Assembly (NCBI GenBank): GCA_000333855.2
Contig: CM007319.1
Coordinates: 713,081-777,080 of the forward strand
Source of the DNA: Endotrypanum monterogeii
Taxonomy: Eukaryota; Euglenozoa; Kinetoplastea; Trypanosomatida; Trypanosomatidae
Direction: 5' to 3'
Length of the DNA stretch: 64,000 nucleotides
Shown here: one piece after another, positions 9,880-20,387 of the stretch
How the letters are laid out: each line of letters opens with the position of its first letter
Position numbering within the stretch: position 1 is the first letter of the stretch
The notes under the pieces: model-generated
Seen by the model: the letters and a program-made list of their open reading frames with translations, nothing else
What the model was told of the DNA's origin: nothing
Database searches by the model: none
Translations under genes and position numbers: made by a program

Positions 9880-11976
9880 ATGACGTCTGTAGGAAATCAG
9901 CGTGTGATGGTGTCGGTGCGCGTGCGCCCCATGCTGCGCGACGGTGCTGTTAATCACCAGCAGGAGAAGTTTGAGTTGCAGGGTGTGCACCGTCTCGGGG
10001 ATAATACTCTGAAGGTGGAGATGACGCGGCCTGGCGAACCGGCAAAGAGTAGTCTTTTCTCCTTTGATTACATATTTGACCAGGAGAGCACGCAACTAGA
10101 GGTATACGAAGACGCTGTAGTCGACATGGTGGACGCCGCGCTCGTTGGCGTGAATGCGACCCTCCTGGCCTACGGGCAGACTGGCTCCGGCAAGACCTTC
10201 ACGGTTTTGGGAGATGTAAAGCCGAATCCTCTTGAGAACGATCTGCTTACGACAGACAGTGGCATGTTCTTGCGTGTGCTGAGCGACTTGATGGACTACA
10301 AGATCCGCCAAGCCAAGAAGGGTTGGCACGTCGTAGTGGGTTTAAGTTGTATGGAAATTTACAATGAAAATATCCGAGACCTGTTCGGTGGAAAACCCGG
10401 TATGCCGCCCCCGCCGCTGAAGGCTGTTATGATCGGCGAGGACGTTCTTTTGCCGTCTCTCATCATTAAAGAAATGACAACGCTGCAGGCAGTCTTTAAT
10501 GAGATTCAACTAGCCATCGCGCGTCGCATGAGTCGTGCAACAGACTCCAACTCACAGTCGAGCCGCAGCCACTGCCTTTTCTCCATCGATATTCTGCAGC
10601 AGGCAAACTCAGCCGCTGCCCCGTCAACGGATATTCTCGATCAGACAAAAAAAGGAAACGATTCAAAGAAGGCCTTTGTGGTTGACAAGAAGACGGGAAC
10701 GGCACCCACGAGGAGAAGCGGCAACTCGACCACCGCAGCGGACGAGTCGCCTCTGCCGGCGTGGGAAATGCCATTCCAGGGTACAGTCCTCCGCATCCCA
10801 GGCCAGAAGGAGCCCATCTACGCTAGCAAGATTATCCTAGCCGATCTCGCCGGAAGCGAGCGTATTTCTCGCAGTGGTGTCACTGGCGATGGTCTCACCG
10901 AAGCCACATCCATCAACAGCAGTCTGACGGCATTGGGTAACGTGGTACATAGTCTGCACGAGGGCAGCTTTGTGAGCTACCGCGTCTCAAACTTGACGCG
11001 ACTTCTCAAGCCGGCATTTTCGCATCCCAGCTCGCGTGTGCTGCTCCTCGCGCAGTGCGCACCCACGCAGCTGACGTACGACGAAACGGTCAGCACACTG
11101 CACTTTGCCAACAAGGTGAAGGACATGAAGGTGACCACGACTACCGGCGCCGAAGCGGAGAAACTCCAGTTCGATTATCTCGAAGCCGGCAAGACATACG
11201 ATGCGCTTCTGGCAGACTTGCACATCTTCGCTGCGGAGACAGAGGCAAAGACCGGCATTATTCGGCGAAAGTTTCCACAGAATAACGGCCTCTACTATGA
11301 TGTCTCGGCCAGCAGAAACGGAAAATCGATCAAAATGAATCTGAAGGATCGCCGCGCGTCGATCGATGCGATGGGCCTACTGGCACTGGCACAGCAAGAG
11401 CGGGCACAGCTGGTGGATCGCCTAGAGAAGGAGAAGGCTGCACGGGCGAGCGCGTTTCAAGAGTCCGTGGCTGAGATTCGCAACGATTTCGTCAAGGAGT
11501 ACAGTGGCGAGGTGAAGGAAGCGAAGGAGGGAATTGCTGAACAGCTGGGTCTCCGCGCGCGCTATACGTCACAGAGGATACTAGTGGAATCGGTGATTCG
11601 CAGCAACAAGATTGTAAACAAAGAGGCCGAGGAGTGGGCTGCGCTGATGCTGCAGTGTCTCCAAGAGCGCAAAGTCGTCTGTGAGAAGGAGCTGGCAGCA
11701 AGCTCCGGCCTCCTCGAGACTGTGTCCCGCAACCTCAACAAACAGCGTCTCGCGGCGGCCTCGAAGGAGATCCCTGAGACTATGGAGGATGATAAGCGGT
11801 ATGCTTTCGCCGCCTGGAGCCACTGTACGGCGAAGCGCTTCTTCTCGAACTGCATGGAGCTGCTCGAGCAAGAGTCGACTTTGCTGAGCGCGTCTCGTGG
11901 CAATGCGGCACTCGAAAATTGGACAAGGAAAAATGCCGCGCAGCTGCAGAAGTTTCAAGAGGAAAACGTGGTGTGA
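9880..11976 (+). CDS. Kinesin with N-terminal motor and enlarged loop L10
   Basis: The 698-residue protein is a microtubule motor. The motor starts near residue 7 (VMVSVRVRP) and ends near 418. The P-loop GQTGSGKT is at 99-106, switch I SSRSH at 227-231 and switch II DLAGSE at 322-327. About 90 residues separate switch I from switch II, against roughly 26 in conventional kinesin, so a hydrophilic insertion of about 65 residues sits in loop L10 between strands beta-6 and beta-7 (residues 239-315). The tail (450-698) is charged and helical with short coiled-coil potential around 505-560 and 595-640, but lacks a long stalk. I cannot place it in a named kinesin family; it may belong to one of the many kinetoplastid-specific groups. 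Start is the ATG 103 bases after a strong splice acceptor. Confidence 0.93.
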   Translation: MTSVGNQRVMVSVRVRPMLRDGAVNHQQEKFELQGVHRLGDNTLKVEMTRPGEPAKSSLFSFDYIFDQESTQLEVYEDAVVDMVDAALVGVNATLLAYGQTGSGKTFTVLGDVKPNPLENDLLTTDSGMFLRVLSDLMDYKIRQAKKGWHVVVGLSCMEIYNENIRDLFGGKPGMPPPPLKAVMIGEDVLLPSLIIKEMTTLQAVFNEIQLAIARRMSRATDSNSQSSRSHCLFSIDILQQANSAAAPSTDILDQTKKGNDSKKAFVVDKKTGTAPTRRSGNSTTAADESPLPAWEMPFQGTVLRIPGQKEPIYASKIILADLAGSERISRSGVTGDGLTEATSINSSLTALGNVVHSLHEGSFVSYRVSNLTRLLKPAFSHPSSRVLLLAQCAPTQLTYDETVSTLHFANKVKDMKVTTTTGAEAEKLQFDYLEAGKTYDALLADLHIFAAETEAKTGIIRRKFPQNNGLYYDVSASRNGKSIKMNLKDRRASIDAMGLLALAQQERAQLVDRLEKEKAARASAFQESVAEIRNDFVKEYSGEVKEAKEGIAEQLGLRARYTSQRILVESVIRSNKIVNKEAEEWAALMLQCLQERKVVCEKELAASSGLLETVSRNLNKQRLAAASKEIPETMEDDKRYAFAAWSHCTAKRFFSNCMELLEQESTLLSASRGNAALENWTRKNAAQLQKFQEENVV

Positions 11977-12152
11977 GAACAGCGAAGCGCGTCAGAGAGA
12001 AAAAGCTTTCATCGAGGCGGAGAGGGGGGGGAGGAGGGAACTAGAAAGGAGGAGGAGGGGAGGAGTGGTAGTGGATTGTGCTCTAAGTGCGGCTGCGGAA
12101 ACACCGCGTCTAGACATCATGGTCTTTTCAGCTTATTTTCGTGTGCGGATAC

Positions 12153-12196
12153 ATATATATATATATATATATGCGTCTGTGTGTGTGTGTGTGTAT
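12153..12196. repeat. (AT)10 and adjacent (TG)n microsatellite
   Basis: A perfect AT run is followed after a few bases by a TG run, lying about 180 bases after the kinesin stop, in its presumed 3' UTR. Confidence 0.93.
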
Positions 12197-15100
12197 CGGC
12201 TTACTTTTTTTTTTTTTCACGGGGGACTTTGGCCCCACCCTCTTGGTATTTTCCTACATTACTGACATTTTACCACGGAGGATTGTTTGCCGAGTCGCAG
12301 TCTCTTGTTGGTGAGTCTTGTCTTCTCTTTTTTTTTCCATCCTGTGTATTGTAAGATATTTCCCTGGTACTTCCATAAACCCTTCCGCTTTTCGAACCGC
12401 TCCTCACATGTGTATGTGCGTCTGGATGACTTTTTTTTTTCTGGAGGAAGGGGGGGGGCAATGTTTGCACTCTTTTGTCAGGAGTCGCCAAACTCTTGGC
12501 CTCAACTGCATTTTTTTTCGGTTTTTATCTTTGCCCTTTCTTAGCCACCTAACCGCGCTCAATTCGTAAAAGCTCTATCTAGATGTATTGCAAGGAGGGG
12601 GAGGAGGCGCTGCACCATCTTTCTGGATCTCACGTTTCCGCTTTGCTCTCCTCTTCGTAAAACATACATAGATACATCATGTGCACCTGCCCCCCCCTTC
12701 CCGCGTTCTCTCCCTCCTCTCCCAGCGTATTCCCCTGTGCGCTCTGATTTCTCTTTCGAGACCTTTCCCATTTGTTTGCATGTTTCGCTTTAAAGTACAC
12801 CCTTTACATCTATGATCTTTCCCTATCGACGCAGTACCATTTATTCCTATAATAATTGTTATTTCCACAGGCCACTGGTCCCTGTCCGGTTAGTGCGCTG
12901 GGGAATAGATGTGGCACGCGTGTTTGCCGATGTGCGCGTGGGAGGGTGTTTCCTGCCTCCTCATTTTTTCTTTTCAGATCTCATAGTCTGGAAGTGTTGA
13001 CGGAAAAAAAAAATAGCGGAGCTGCTCTTTTGGCAGTTGCAGCAGTCGCGGCGACATCGGGAAAGAAAAAGAGGAGGACTGTGAGTGTATATGCTCTCGC
13101 TCTTGGGAACCCATTAGGGTCCCGTGCTGTCTGCTTGTGTGTGGATCCCTCTATTTTTTTTTTTTTCACCACCTCCTTGCGTCTCTCTTGGGGGGAAAAG
13201 AAACTGCGTTACATGGGCATCCCGCTCTTCCCCTCCCCCCCCCCCCCCCAAGAAAAAAAAAACTTGGGCAGACAAGAAAAGGTGTACGAGTGAGATGGTG
13301 TAATTGCCTCATCCCTCCCCCCCCCCCGAAAAGCAAGTGCGGAGGCGAGGCCAAAAAAACAAAAAAAGCCCCTAACTGAAAGTTGGCTGCACGCACCTGC
13401 TCTTTGAAAATAATATCTCTTTTTTCCTTTTTTGAGGGAGGAGGGGGGGGGGCGGTGTTACATAGGTGGATCAGAGAAAGGAGGGAAAACATGTGCTCTG
13501 GTGATCACCGCAGGAAAGCGTAGTGATGGTAACGTATTACACCAGACGCTGGGATGAGAAAAGGTAAGTTGACAAGTGTTCTTCAAGCAAAATGCCTGCG
13601 TGGCTGAACCCCGTTCCAGAGAGTGTCTCTCTTGGTACTGAAGGATTTTCATGACACCTTGGCAAATACCAAAAAAAAAAGAGACGCAAGCGCTGTCTAA
13701 CGTACAGGATCACTTCTCGAGGATCTCATTCACCATCACCTTCAAAGCAGGCGCGCACACACGCATATAGGTTTCGGGAGAGAAAAGGGGAATCGCAGCT
13801 GAAACATAATCAAAACACAGAAACAGTATCCCCTGCTGCACACCTCGACCGCTGAGAAAAAGAATTCTCGACACTACTCTCCACGCACGGCACGGTTGGG
13901 TAGTTGAGGTCTACAGGAAGCCAAGGGCAACCACCATCTATGTTAAAAGAGTGTACTAGATGGGATTCGTCGTTGAATCTGTTGAGATCACATTTCGGAT
14001 TCGTCTCGCTTCCCGCTGACCTTGCTATTCCCCCACCCCCGTTCCCTTCCCATCGTTGCTCTCTTGGTTGCTTCTTGTCTTTAAAAAAAAAATCTACTTG
14101 TAATTACTCCTTCTGTTGCTGATCTTTTTAGTTTTCTTGTCGCCTCTCTCACCCAACAGCGTTTTTTTTTTTGTTTGTTTTTGTTTTGTTGTGTCAGGTA
14201 TTTTCCTCTCTCGCTCCTCCCCTCTCCCTCTCCCATTTTTTTGTTTTTTAATCGCTCCTCTATGCGACCTTTGCTCAGCCATTTTCCCACCTCCCACCCG
14301 CTCTTTCACCTTCACTCTAGAATGTTTCAGCGTGTTTCGAGTGGCCTCCTAATACCTCCCAGCACTTTCTCTAGATGAGGATGCATACATGTTTTGATAG
14401 TGTCTTGCGTTACCCCACCCACGCCCCTCCCTGTTTCGACGGTAAGACAGAGGAGGGTGGAGGGGAAGAAGAAGAGGACATCTGGAGGGGTTTTCCCTCT
14501 GCTTTCTCATCTTTTTTTTTTTTGTTAGTGGTGATAGTACAGGTATGTGTATGTTTGTTCGCTTACCCATCACTAGGATATCGGCATGGTTCTTTGCTGG
14601 AGCCCTTATATGTGAATGTTAGATGGATTCCAGACGTAGGCTTTGGTGTGCTTTCCGTCGAAAGATGGCATCATGTCGCGGTGATATAAGGGACATTTGC
14701 TTCTTTTGTTGTTGTTGCTGGGCAGTCTCTCTGTCGATGCTCTCCTTCCTTCCTTCCTTCCCCTCGTATTTTTGTTGTCATCGGTCGCCTCATTCTCTTC
14801 ACTGTTTACCTACCCACCCCACCCCTATCGAATCTTTCTAAGGCTCATCCGATACAACATGGCGCCGCAAATATACATGTAGGCTACTCGAAATAAATAC
14901 GCGAAAAAGATAGACAGTCATGTTCGCCCCCAGCTTCGTCTTGACTACAAAGGTTCTGCTCAGCGCGCATACCACGCACCCAATTCCGTCATACATTCAA
15001 CATGTGAAAAAAAAAAATCAAAAGACACGAAGTGTGCATCCCGCACGCGGGGTAGCGCAGCCAGCAACCGAGGCAGGCGAGGGTAAGCACAAAACATCAT

Positions 15101-15570
15101 CGACGCTTTCATTTCTTCTCCATTGACTCCTCGCTCTGCTCTGTTTTGACGTCGGCACATCAACTGCTGGCTCTGTTCTAGTAGAGGCAAATCATCAAGA
15201 AAACACGATATTGTAGGCACGTAGGACGAGCAAGGCGTAAAGGTTGAGCTTGAACTCGTTGAGGCTGGCGTGCATCATCCAGAGGGGTTACTGCCCCCCT
15301 CCCCCTCCCCCTCCCCCCTTCATCCTCAGCGCGGATTCATCGCCGTATGTCAGCTTCGGTTTCCTTTTGGCCACTCTTTCTTTTCTATTTTCCTCCTCCG
15401 TTTCCACTACTGCGGCAACTTTTGCTCTTTACGTGATTGGGTCACTATGGCGCTGATTGGTTCGCATGTCAATCACTTTCCCTTCCGCTCCTAGGGGGTT
15501 ATGTATTCGGTGCCCCCACTTACCCCTCATCTTTATGAAAATACGACCAGGCTCTACCCCCCACCCACAC

Positions 15571-15597
15571 ACCCACCCACACACACACACACACACA
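15571..15597. repeat. CA-rich microsatellite
   Basis: Runs of CCCA units pass into a perfect (CA)n run, in gene-free sequence. Confidence 0.9.
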
Positions 15598-16410
15598 GAG
15601 AGACAGACAGATGGCTAGATGCTGAATCGCCCTCTCTTGGGCAACATCAGCAGATCAGAATTTCCTCCCCCGATCCCTTTCCCCTCAGGTGAATAGGTAC
15701 ATGCCCTCCTGAGCCTCTAGGGTGGTTGTCTGGAGGGGAAAGAAATCAGTGGTCTTCCTTCCCTCAATCGCTACCCTGGGCACCGTGACAGAAAAATATT
15801 CAAGACTTGTTGAGAGCATCAGTGCCCCCAACGGCACCGTGTTATGCCCTTCTCTGAAGACGGCTTGAGTCCACCTGCGCACCCCAACTCTCATGCTCAA
15901 AAGTGCTCTCGACGAGTGTGGACCACTCAGTCAACACTGAGGGCGAGCCAAGTGACCACTGCTGAATGCATCCACCGATGCTCTATTCGACTTGTCTAGA
16001 TCAGTGCTGATGTCTTGCTCCTCTCGTGGAATATCGAAATTTTTCTCTGCACTTGGTGTGAAAGAAAAAAAAAACGACGAAAATGCTTTTTTTTTTCTTG
16101 GCGCGTGTTTGCTGGACATACGCCCTATTTTGCCATGTGCGCATAAGGAGAGGCATCGACGGAGCTGATTCTTGATGATCACCGTGTCCGACATAAAACA
16201 TTGAGCGCACTGTGTTTCTTTGAACTTTGTGGGGTGAGGAAGAGGAGGTGCTGATGCCACTCTCGTGGTCAGGGGTCGCGCAGGGCATTTTTGTTGTTGA
16301 TTTGGCAGTTTCACTGCAGTCACCGTCCATGGCCCCTCTCCCCCTCCCCTCTTGCCTCACATATGCATGGCCTTCTTTTTATTCTGTTGCCCTCTTGTGA
16401 ACAACGTCTG

Positions 16411-16445
16411 GTTCTTTCGCCCTCCTTCACAATATTTACATATAG
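16411..16445 (+). promoter_or_regulatory. Possible spliced-leader acceptor for the CxxC protein gene
   Basis: A pyrimidine tract (16411-16430) is followed by TATAG, with AG at 16444-16445, about 50 bases before the ATG at 16496. A further AG lies at 16474-16475. Pattern-based only. Confidence 0.4.
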
Positions 16446-16495
16446 ATCCTTAGTACTTCCTGTCTGACTTGGCAGTCATCCGAAAAAAGCAAACG

Positions 16496-18619
16496 ATGGC
16501 CTCCGCCTGCACACATATTGCTGAATGGCTTCGTCGACACTTGTCGTCTGTCGTCACGTTCCAGAAACAATTTGTTGATGACGTCTCTGAGAAGGTCAAG
16601 GAGCGGAAGGCGCAGCTCGATCGACACGCCCGTGACGTCAGAGATAGGGCGGTGCGGCGCCACCTGGATGAACTTGAAGAGAAATACCTCTGTTCTGTAT
16701 GTGGAAAAGCCGGTGAAGTGCGCGAAGACGATGGGGCCGTCTATGACACATACTCCATGATTGAGCTACCGCCACGGACGGTGCTGGAGGCGGCCGTGCG
16801 AGAAGAGCTTGCGGACGCGGAGCTGTCAGACGAACGTATGAGGCAGCACAAACACATGCTTGTTACCAGCAAGCATGCGCGTCAACCACCGTCTAACAAT
16901 CCAACAGCGACTCATGAAAGCGATAGTGACAGTTGCTTCTCCTCTTCCTCCCTCCCCAACGCTTCCGTTGCGCTGGCGCGCGAGGGCTCGGAGCGAGTGA
17001 TAAGGGAAAGGCAACGCAACGGGAAAGATGCATCCTCCCAGGAGCGGCGTCAAAAGGCGGGCAACCGGCACCACCGCCACAATAACCGAGAGGCGCGCAC
17101 CGCCAATGACGCCTTTGAAAGGAATGTCACACAGTCACCTCCTGCAGACACCTCCACTACACGCTCTGTAGCAAGGCGTGGTCAACAGATGCAGGTCCAC
17201 AAGACAGACCTCGCAGTGATGGACCCCGACATGGTTGGTCCGCTGGAGATACGAAACACTCTTTACAAGATTCAGCACGCGGTGTTGCACAAGGAGGCCC
17301 GCGTTCGCCGCAAGTCATCAGCCATACACAGGGACAAGGGTCTGATGATGATTGAGGAGTCAGAGATAGAGATCTTCTCGCACTTCTTTCAGCGGCCACT
17401 GCACGGGTATCTCTGCATGGACTGTTACGTTTCTGCAGGTCGTCGCCTCGACGCTCTGACAAAGCAGATCCGCACCATCCTTTTCAAAGCAGAGCACCCC
17501 GTGCTACGCAGGCTGCCAGCCAAAGAGCTGGAGTCGCTGATGGTTAGCAACCAATACCCCGCCACCCTGGCTCATAGCATAGCTGCCGTTCAGCAGCGAT
17601 GGGCTAAGCTGACCGAGGAACAGCGAATCCGGCTAAGTGGCGCTGAGGCTGGGGTGGCACCGGTGCAGGATCCGAGCCTCGCTCTCGACACTGAGGGGCA
17701 TAAAAGCGGTGCGTCGGAGCAGACAGATCCGGCGGTTCCGATGGCGACGTTGTCTGAGAAGAGCATACTAATCCTCCGGGGAGAGGTGCGGTGCGGTGCC
17801 TGCCAGCGCCGCCGTGGGTGCTACTTCGAACCAAAGTCTGTAGTCTTTCTCTGCCAATTTTGCACCGCCAGAGATCGGTTTTATCGGGAGAATGCAGTGT
17901 GCGTTAATGATGAACCGATGCCCGTGACGCTTGTACGTCTCTTGCGGGACTTGTCAGACTACTATGAAGGCATTCATCAACAAAAAGAACTCTACCAGGC
18001 ACCGGTTTCCGTGATTGCCAAAGCACAGACGGACCTCTTCCCACTGACGGAGGTCATGTCTGAGAAGGGGGGTCTGTTTGCGTGCCAGGCCCCGGCCCTC
18101 GCGAAAGGTAATCATCATGACAACCGAGAGGAGTCCCAGGAAGAGTCAACACTGAGCGCTCACGTGGCCACAGCAAAACCATGCACGTCGGCGGTTGCAA
18201 TACGCCAAATAGGTGAAACGGGAGCACCACTACATGACCAGAGGGACCGGGCAGGAAAGACAATGATCAGTTTATTCGATGGAGTCAAGGTCGAAAGACA
18301 CGGTCTGGATCTCTTCAATAACGCGACATTGGCCTCTTCTGCAGTCTCTGCCCCAGACTTGTTCCAGGTTGCTTCAGTACCGCCGCATCCATCGCCGCCG
18401 AGCAACGGAAGGTCGGCTCAGAACGCCGGCGAGTCGACAGTGGCAAACTCGCTCGGTTACAGTACAACCGACGCGTTGCTACAGCCCCCCATCTCCACAT
18501 CGAGTAACGCGGCGCATCTGCAAAGTACAGTTCCCGCAAATTCGGTCACGGTATCATCTGCACAGCCTCTTGGGGGCCTTCCCGAGGATCAAAACTCAGA
18601 GATAGACAATTGGTTTTGA
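16496..18619 (+). CDS. Unrecognised protein with four CxxC pairs (putative zinc sites)
   Basis: I do not recognise this 707-residue protein. It carries CxxC pairs at Cys66/Cys69, Cys307/Cys310, Cys433/Cys436 and Cys453/Cys456. The last two are 20 residues apart in a compact block rich in Arg and aromatic residues, as in a treble-clef or zinc-ribbon fold. The first two pairs are far apart and could form one composite site. Residues 30-60 are a charged helix (KVKERKAQLDRHARDVRDR). Residues 130-240 are Ser- and charge-rich with a histidine/arginine stretch (NRHHRHNNREAR), and 540-707 are low-complexity and probably disordered. No catalytic motif, signal peptide or membrane segment is visible. 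The ATG at 16496 is used; a TTG nine codons upstream in frame is not credible. Zinc binding is inferred from cysteine spacing alone. Confidence 0.8.
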   Translation: MASACTHIAEWLRRHLSSVVTFQKQFVDDVSEKVKERKAQLDRHARDVRDRAVRRHLDELEEKYLCSVCGKAGEVREDDGAVYDTYSMIELPPRTVLEAAVREELADAELSDERMRQHKHMLVTSKHARQPPSNNPTATHESDSDSCFSSSSLPNASVALAREGSERVIRERQRNGKDASSQERRQKAGNRHHRHNNREARTANDAFERNVTQSPPADTSTTRSVARRGQQMQVHKTDLAVMDPDMVGPLEIRNTLYKIQHAVLHKEARVRRKSSAIHRDKGLMMIEESEIEIFSHFFQRPLHGYLCMDCYVSAGRRLDALTKQIRTILFKAEHPVLRRLPAKELESLMVSNQYPATLAHSIAAVQQRWAKLTEEQRIRLSGAEAGVAPVQDPSLALDTEGHKSGASEQTDPAVPMATLSEKSILILRGEVRCGACQRRRGCYFEPKSVVFLCQFCTARDRFYRENAVCVNDEPMPVTLVRLLRDLSDYYEGIHQQKELYQAPVSVIAKAQTDLFPLTEVMSEKGGLFACQAPALAKGNHHDNREESQEESTLSAHVATAKPCTSAVAIRQIGETGAPLHDQRDRAGKTMISLFDGVKVERHGLDLFNNATLASSAVSAPDLFQVASVPPHPSPPSNGRSAQNAGESTVANSLGYSTTDALLQPPISTSSNAAHLQSTVPANSVTVSSAQPLGGLPEDQNSEIDNWF

Positions 18620-20387
18620 GGGAAAACGAAAAAATCTCTGCGTGATGTGATCTCGCCCCCCCTCCCTCCGTGGTAGAGGTAAGCGTATTTCTGTGCGTCG
18701 CCTGCAACCCCCCTCCCCCCAAAAAGTGCGCGCCTTTTTTTCTCCGCTCTTTTTTTTTTTCCGTACAATTATCGATGTTGTTGCTTTCGTATTTAGTGGT
18801 TCCTTACCGACCCTATCAAACAACCGACAAGGTTCTGATGCTTTTCTTACCCTGCAATTTTCCTTCAAGTGGCATATCTCTGCTTTTCTGCATGCTCCAG
18901 GTATGTGTGAGTCGGTGGCTCAGGGGGGGGTGCATGATGTTTTTTTCCGGATCTAGCTTTCTCTTTGTCTGTGGCGAGAGTGTTGATGACTCGGCTTTTT
19001 TTTCTTCCCAAAGCATGCCACGTGATCCAAGTGATTTCCGAGGGAGGGCTCGTGTCGCATGCCGGTGGGCACAAATTCATGTGTACTGCTACAGGGTTTC
19101 TTTGTCAATGAATTGAGCATCTTACTTCATCCTTCCCTTCCCTCTTGCTTTCTGTGTCTTTCAATGTAAAGCGCCCCCCCCCCCCCCCACCACACACAGA
19201 CACACAGACACGCTCGCCCTCACTCCCTTTCCACGATCACCACCCCTGTTGTTAAGAAAAGTTTTCTAGTATTACTTCACAGGGAAAAGTCATCAGCCTA
19301 GTTTATATATACATATATACATATATACATGAAACCCTTACCCGCCCTTCGCACGTGCAGGGCATTTATATTCAAGTGTATTCGGCAGTTTTATTCCTTC
19401 ACTTTTTACTCTGTGGTTTTGTACGCCTTGTGCGAGAACTCAATCTGTGCTCCTTGCAACCCCTCTTCCCTACCTACGCACACGTGCAAGCTGTTCGCGG
19501 ATGAAGATTTTTTTTTTGGGGGGTACCTGCACCCAAAGACTTTTCGTTTACCTGCTTTCTCTGTCACCTTTGCGTCTTCTTAGGACATGCGACAGCTGTT
19601 TTCCGTGACACCACTCCTCGCTTGCGACGTATCAGAAGTTGAGGCGATATTGTGTGACCTGAATCCCGGCACGCGAGCACGCAGTGACACTGGTCTTGGT
19701 ACAACTCCAAAGGGCAAGAGCACAAACATATTTCCCACAAAAGTCCCAGTAATCCTTTTCCAGGGCTATGCGTTACATGTACTTTGTGTATCACCTACCC
19801 TGCAGCTGATCCACTCACTCCGGCTAGGGGGCTCGGTCTGCCAAGGCTCCTAAAGGGTGGGGCGAGGGAGCTCGTCCAGCTGGCGTCTGCTACTCGTTGC
19901 TTTCCCTTATCTTAGCAGATTTATACGTATTTTTTTTCTTTTTTCGCGATTGTGTTACAGTCTAGCGCTAACGACGAATATCACATCGCTTCCACTTATT
20001 CTTTGATTTGTGTTGGCACTCTGAGAGTTTTTTTCCTGCTTGCGGGGGGACTGTGAACTGTGGCAGTTCTTTAACCACAATCCCTCCCCCGCCACCTATA
20101 ACAACAGAAACCCGTTGGGTCCCTGCTCCCTTCCGTGCGCTTTTTTTTTTTTTTTGAGTCCACGGCGAAGCGAACCAGACTACACCCATCACTACACTGC
20201 GTATTGTTGCGCTTCTTTTTTCCCTCCCCTTTACCCTCTTCAGCCTCGGCGAGTGGCCTTTGGGTGGGTGGGTGGGTAAGTGCGCTACAAATTGGGTCCG
20301 AAACATTCAAGGGGGCTCGCAGTGGGTCCTACAGATAAGTTGGGCCGTTCGCAGAGGAAAAAAAAAAGATTGTATCCGACAGTGCGA
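18620..20387. other. Intergenic region before the giant gene
   Basis: No supported gene. It is pyrimidine-rich with C17 near 19170-19190 and short ATATAC repeats near 19300-19330. A non-repetitive island at 19600-19860 has a short open frame on each strand but nothing recognisable. The final part holds the splice signal of the giant gene. Confidence 0.55.
20213..20243 (+). promoter_or_regulatory. Probable spliced-leader acceptor for the giant gene
   Basis: A long pyrimidine tract (T- and C-rich, 20213-20241) ends in TTCAG, with AG at 20242-20243, about 145 bases before the ATG at 20388. It is among the strongest acceptors in the window. Confidence 0.6.

Larger units (their letters stand above)
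11977..16495. other. Long intergenic region (4.5 kb)
   Basis: No credible gene is present on either strand. It contains an AT run at 12153-12172 followed by a TG run, many T8-T12 and C8-C12 homopolymers, CA repeats at 15571-15597 and polypyrimidine tracts near 14130-14350. The short open frames are Lys/Arg or Phe/Ser-rich products of these tracts. The part 15690-16000 lacks low complexity but has no frame of useful length. The region probably holds the kinesin 3' UTR and the 5' leader of the next gene. Confidence 0.55.

Noticed and set aside
8727..15939. A 12-base word at 8727-8738 repeated in inverse orientation at 15928-15939, considered as a sign of SIDER-type retroposons
   Set aside because: A 12-base match is expected many times by chance in a window this size; surrounding bases do not align convincingly.
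19587..19853. Plus-strand frame of 88 codons before the giant gene
   Set aside because: Its sequence is not low-complexity, but there is no domain, and the opposite strand is equally open; not enough to call.
20280..20387. Upstream in-frame extension of the giant protein from a GTG
   Set aside because: GTG is not a usual trypanosomatid start, and the ATG at 20388 lies directly before a good signal sequence.
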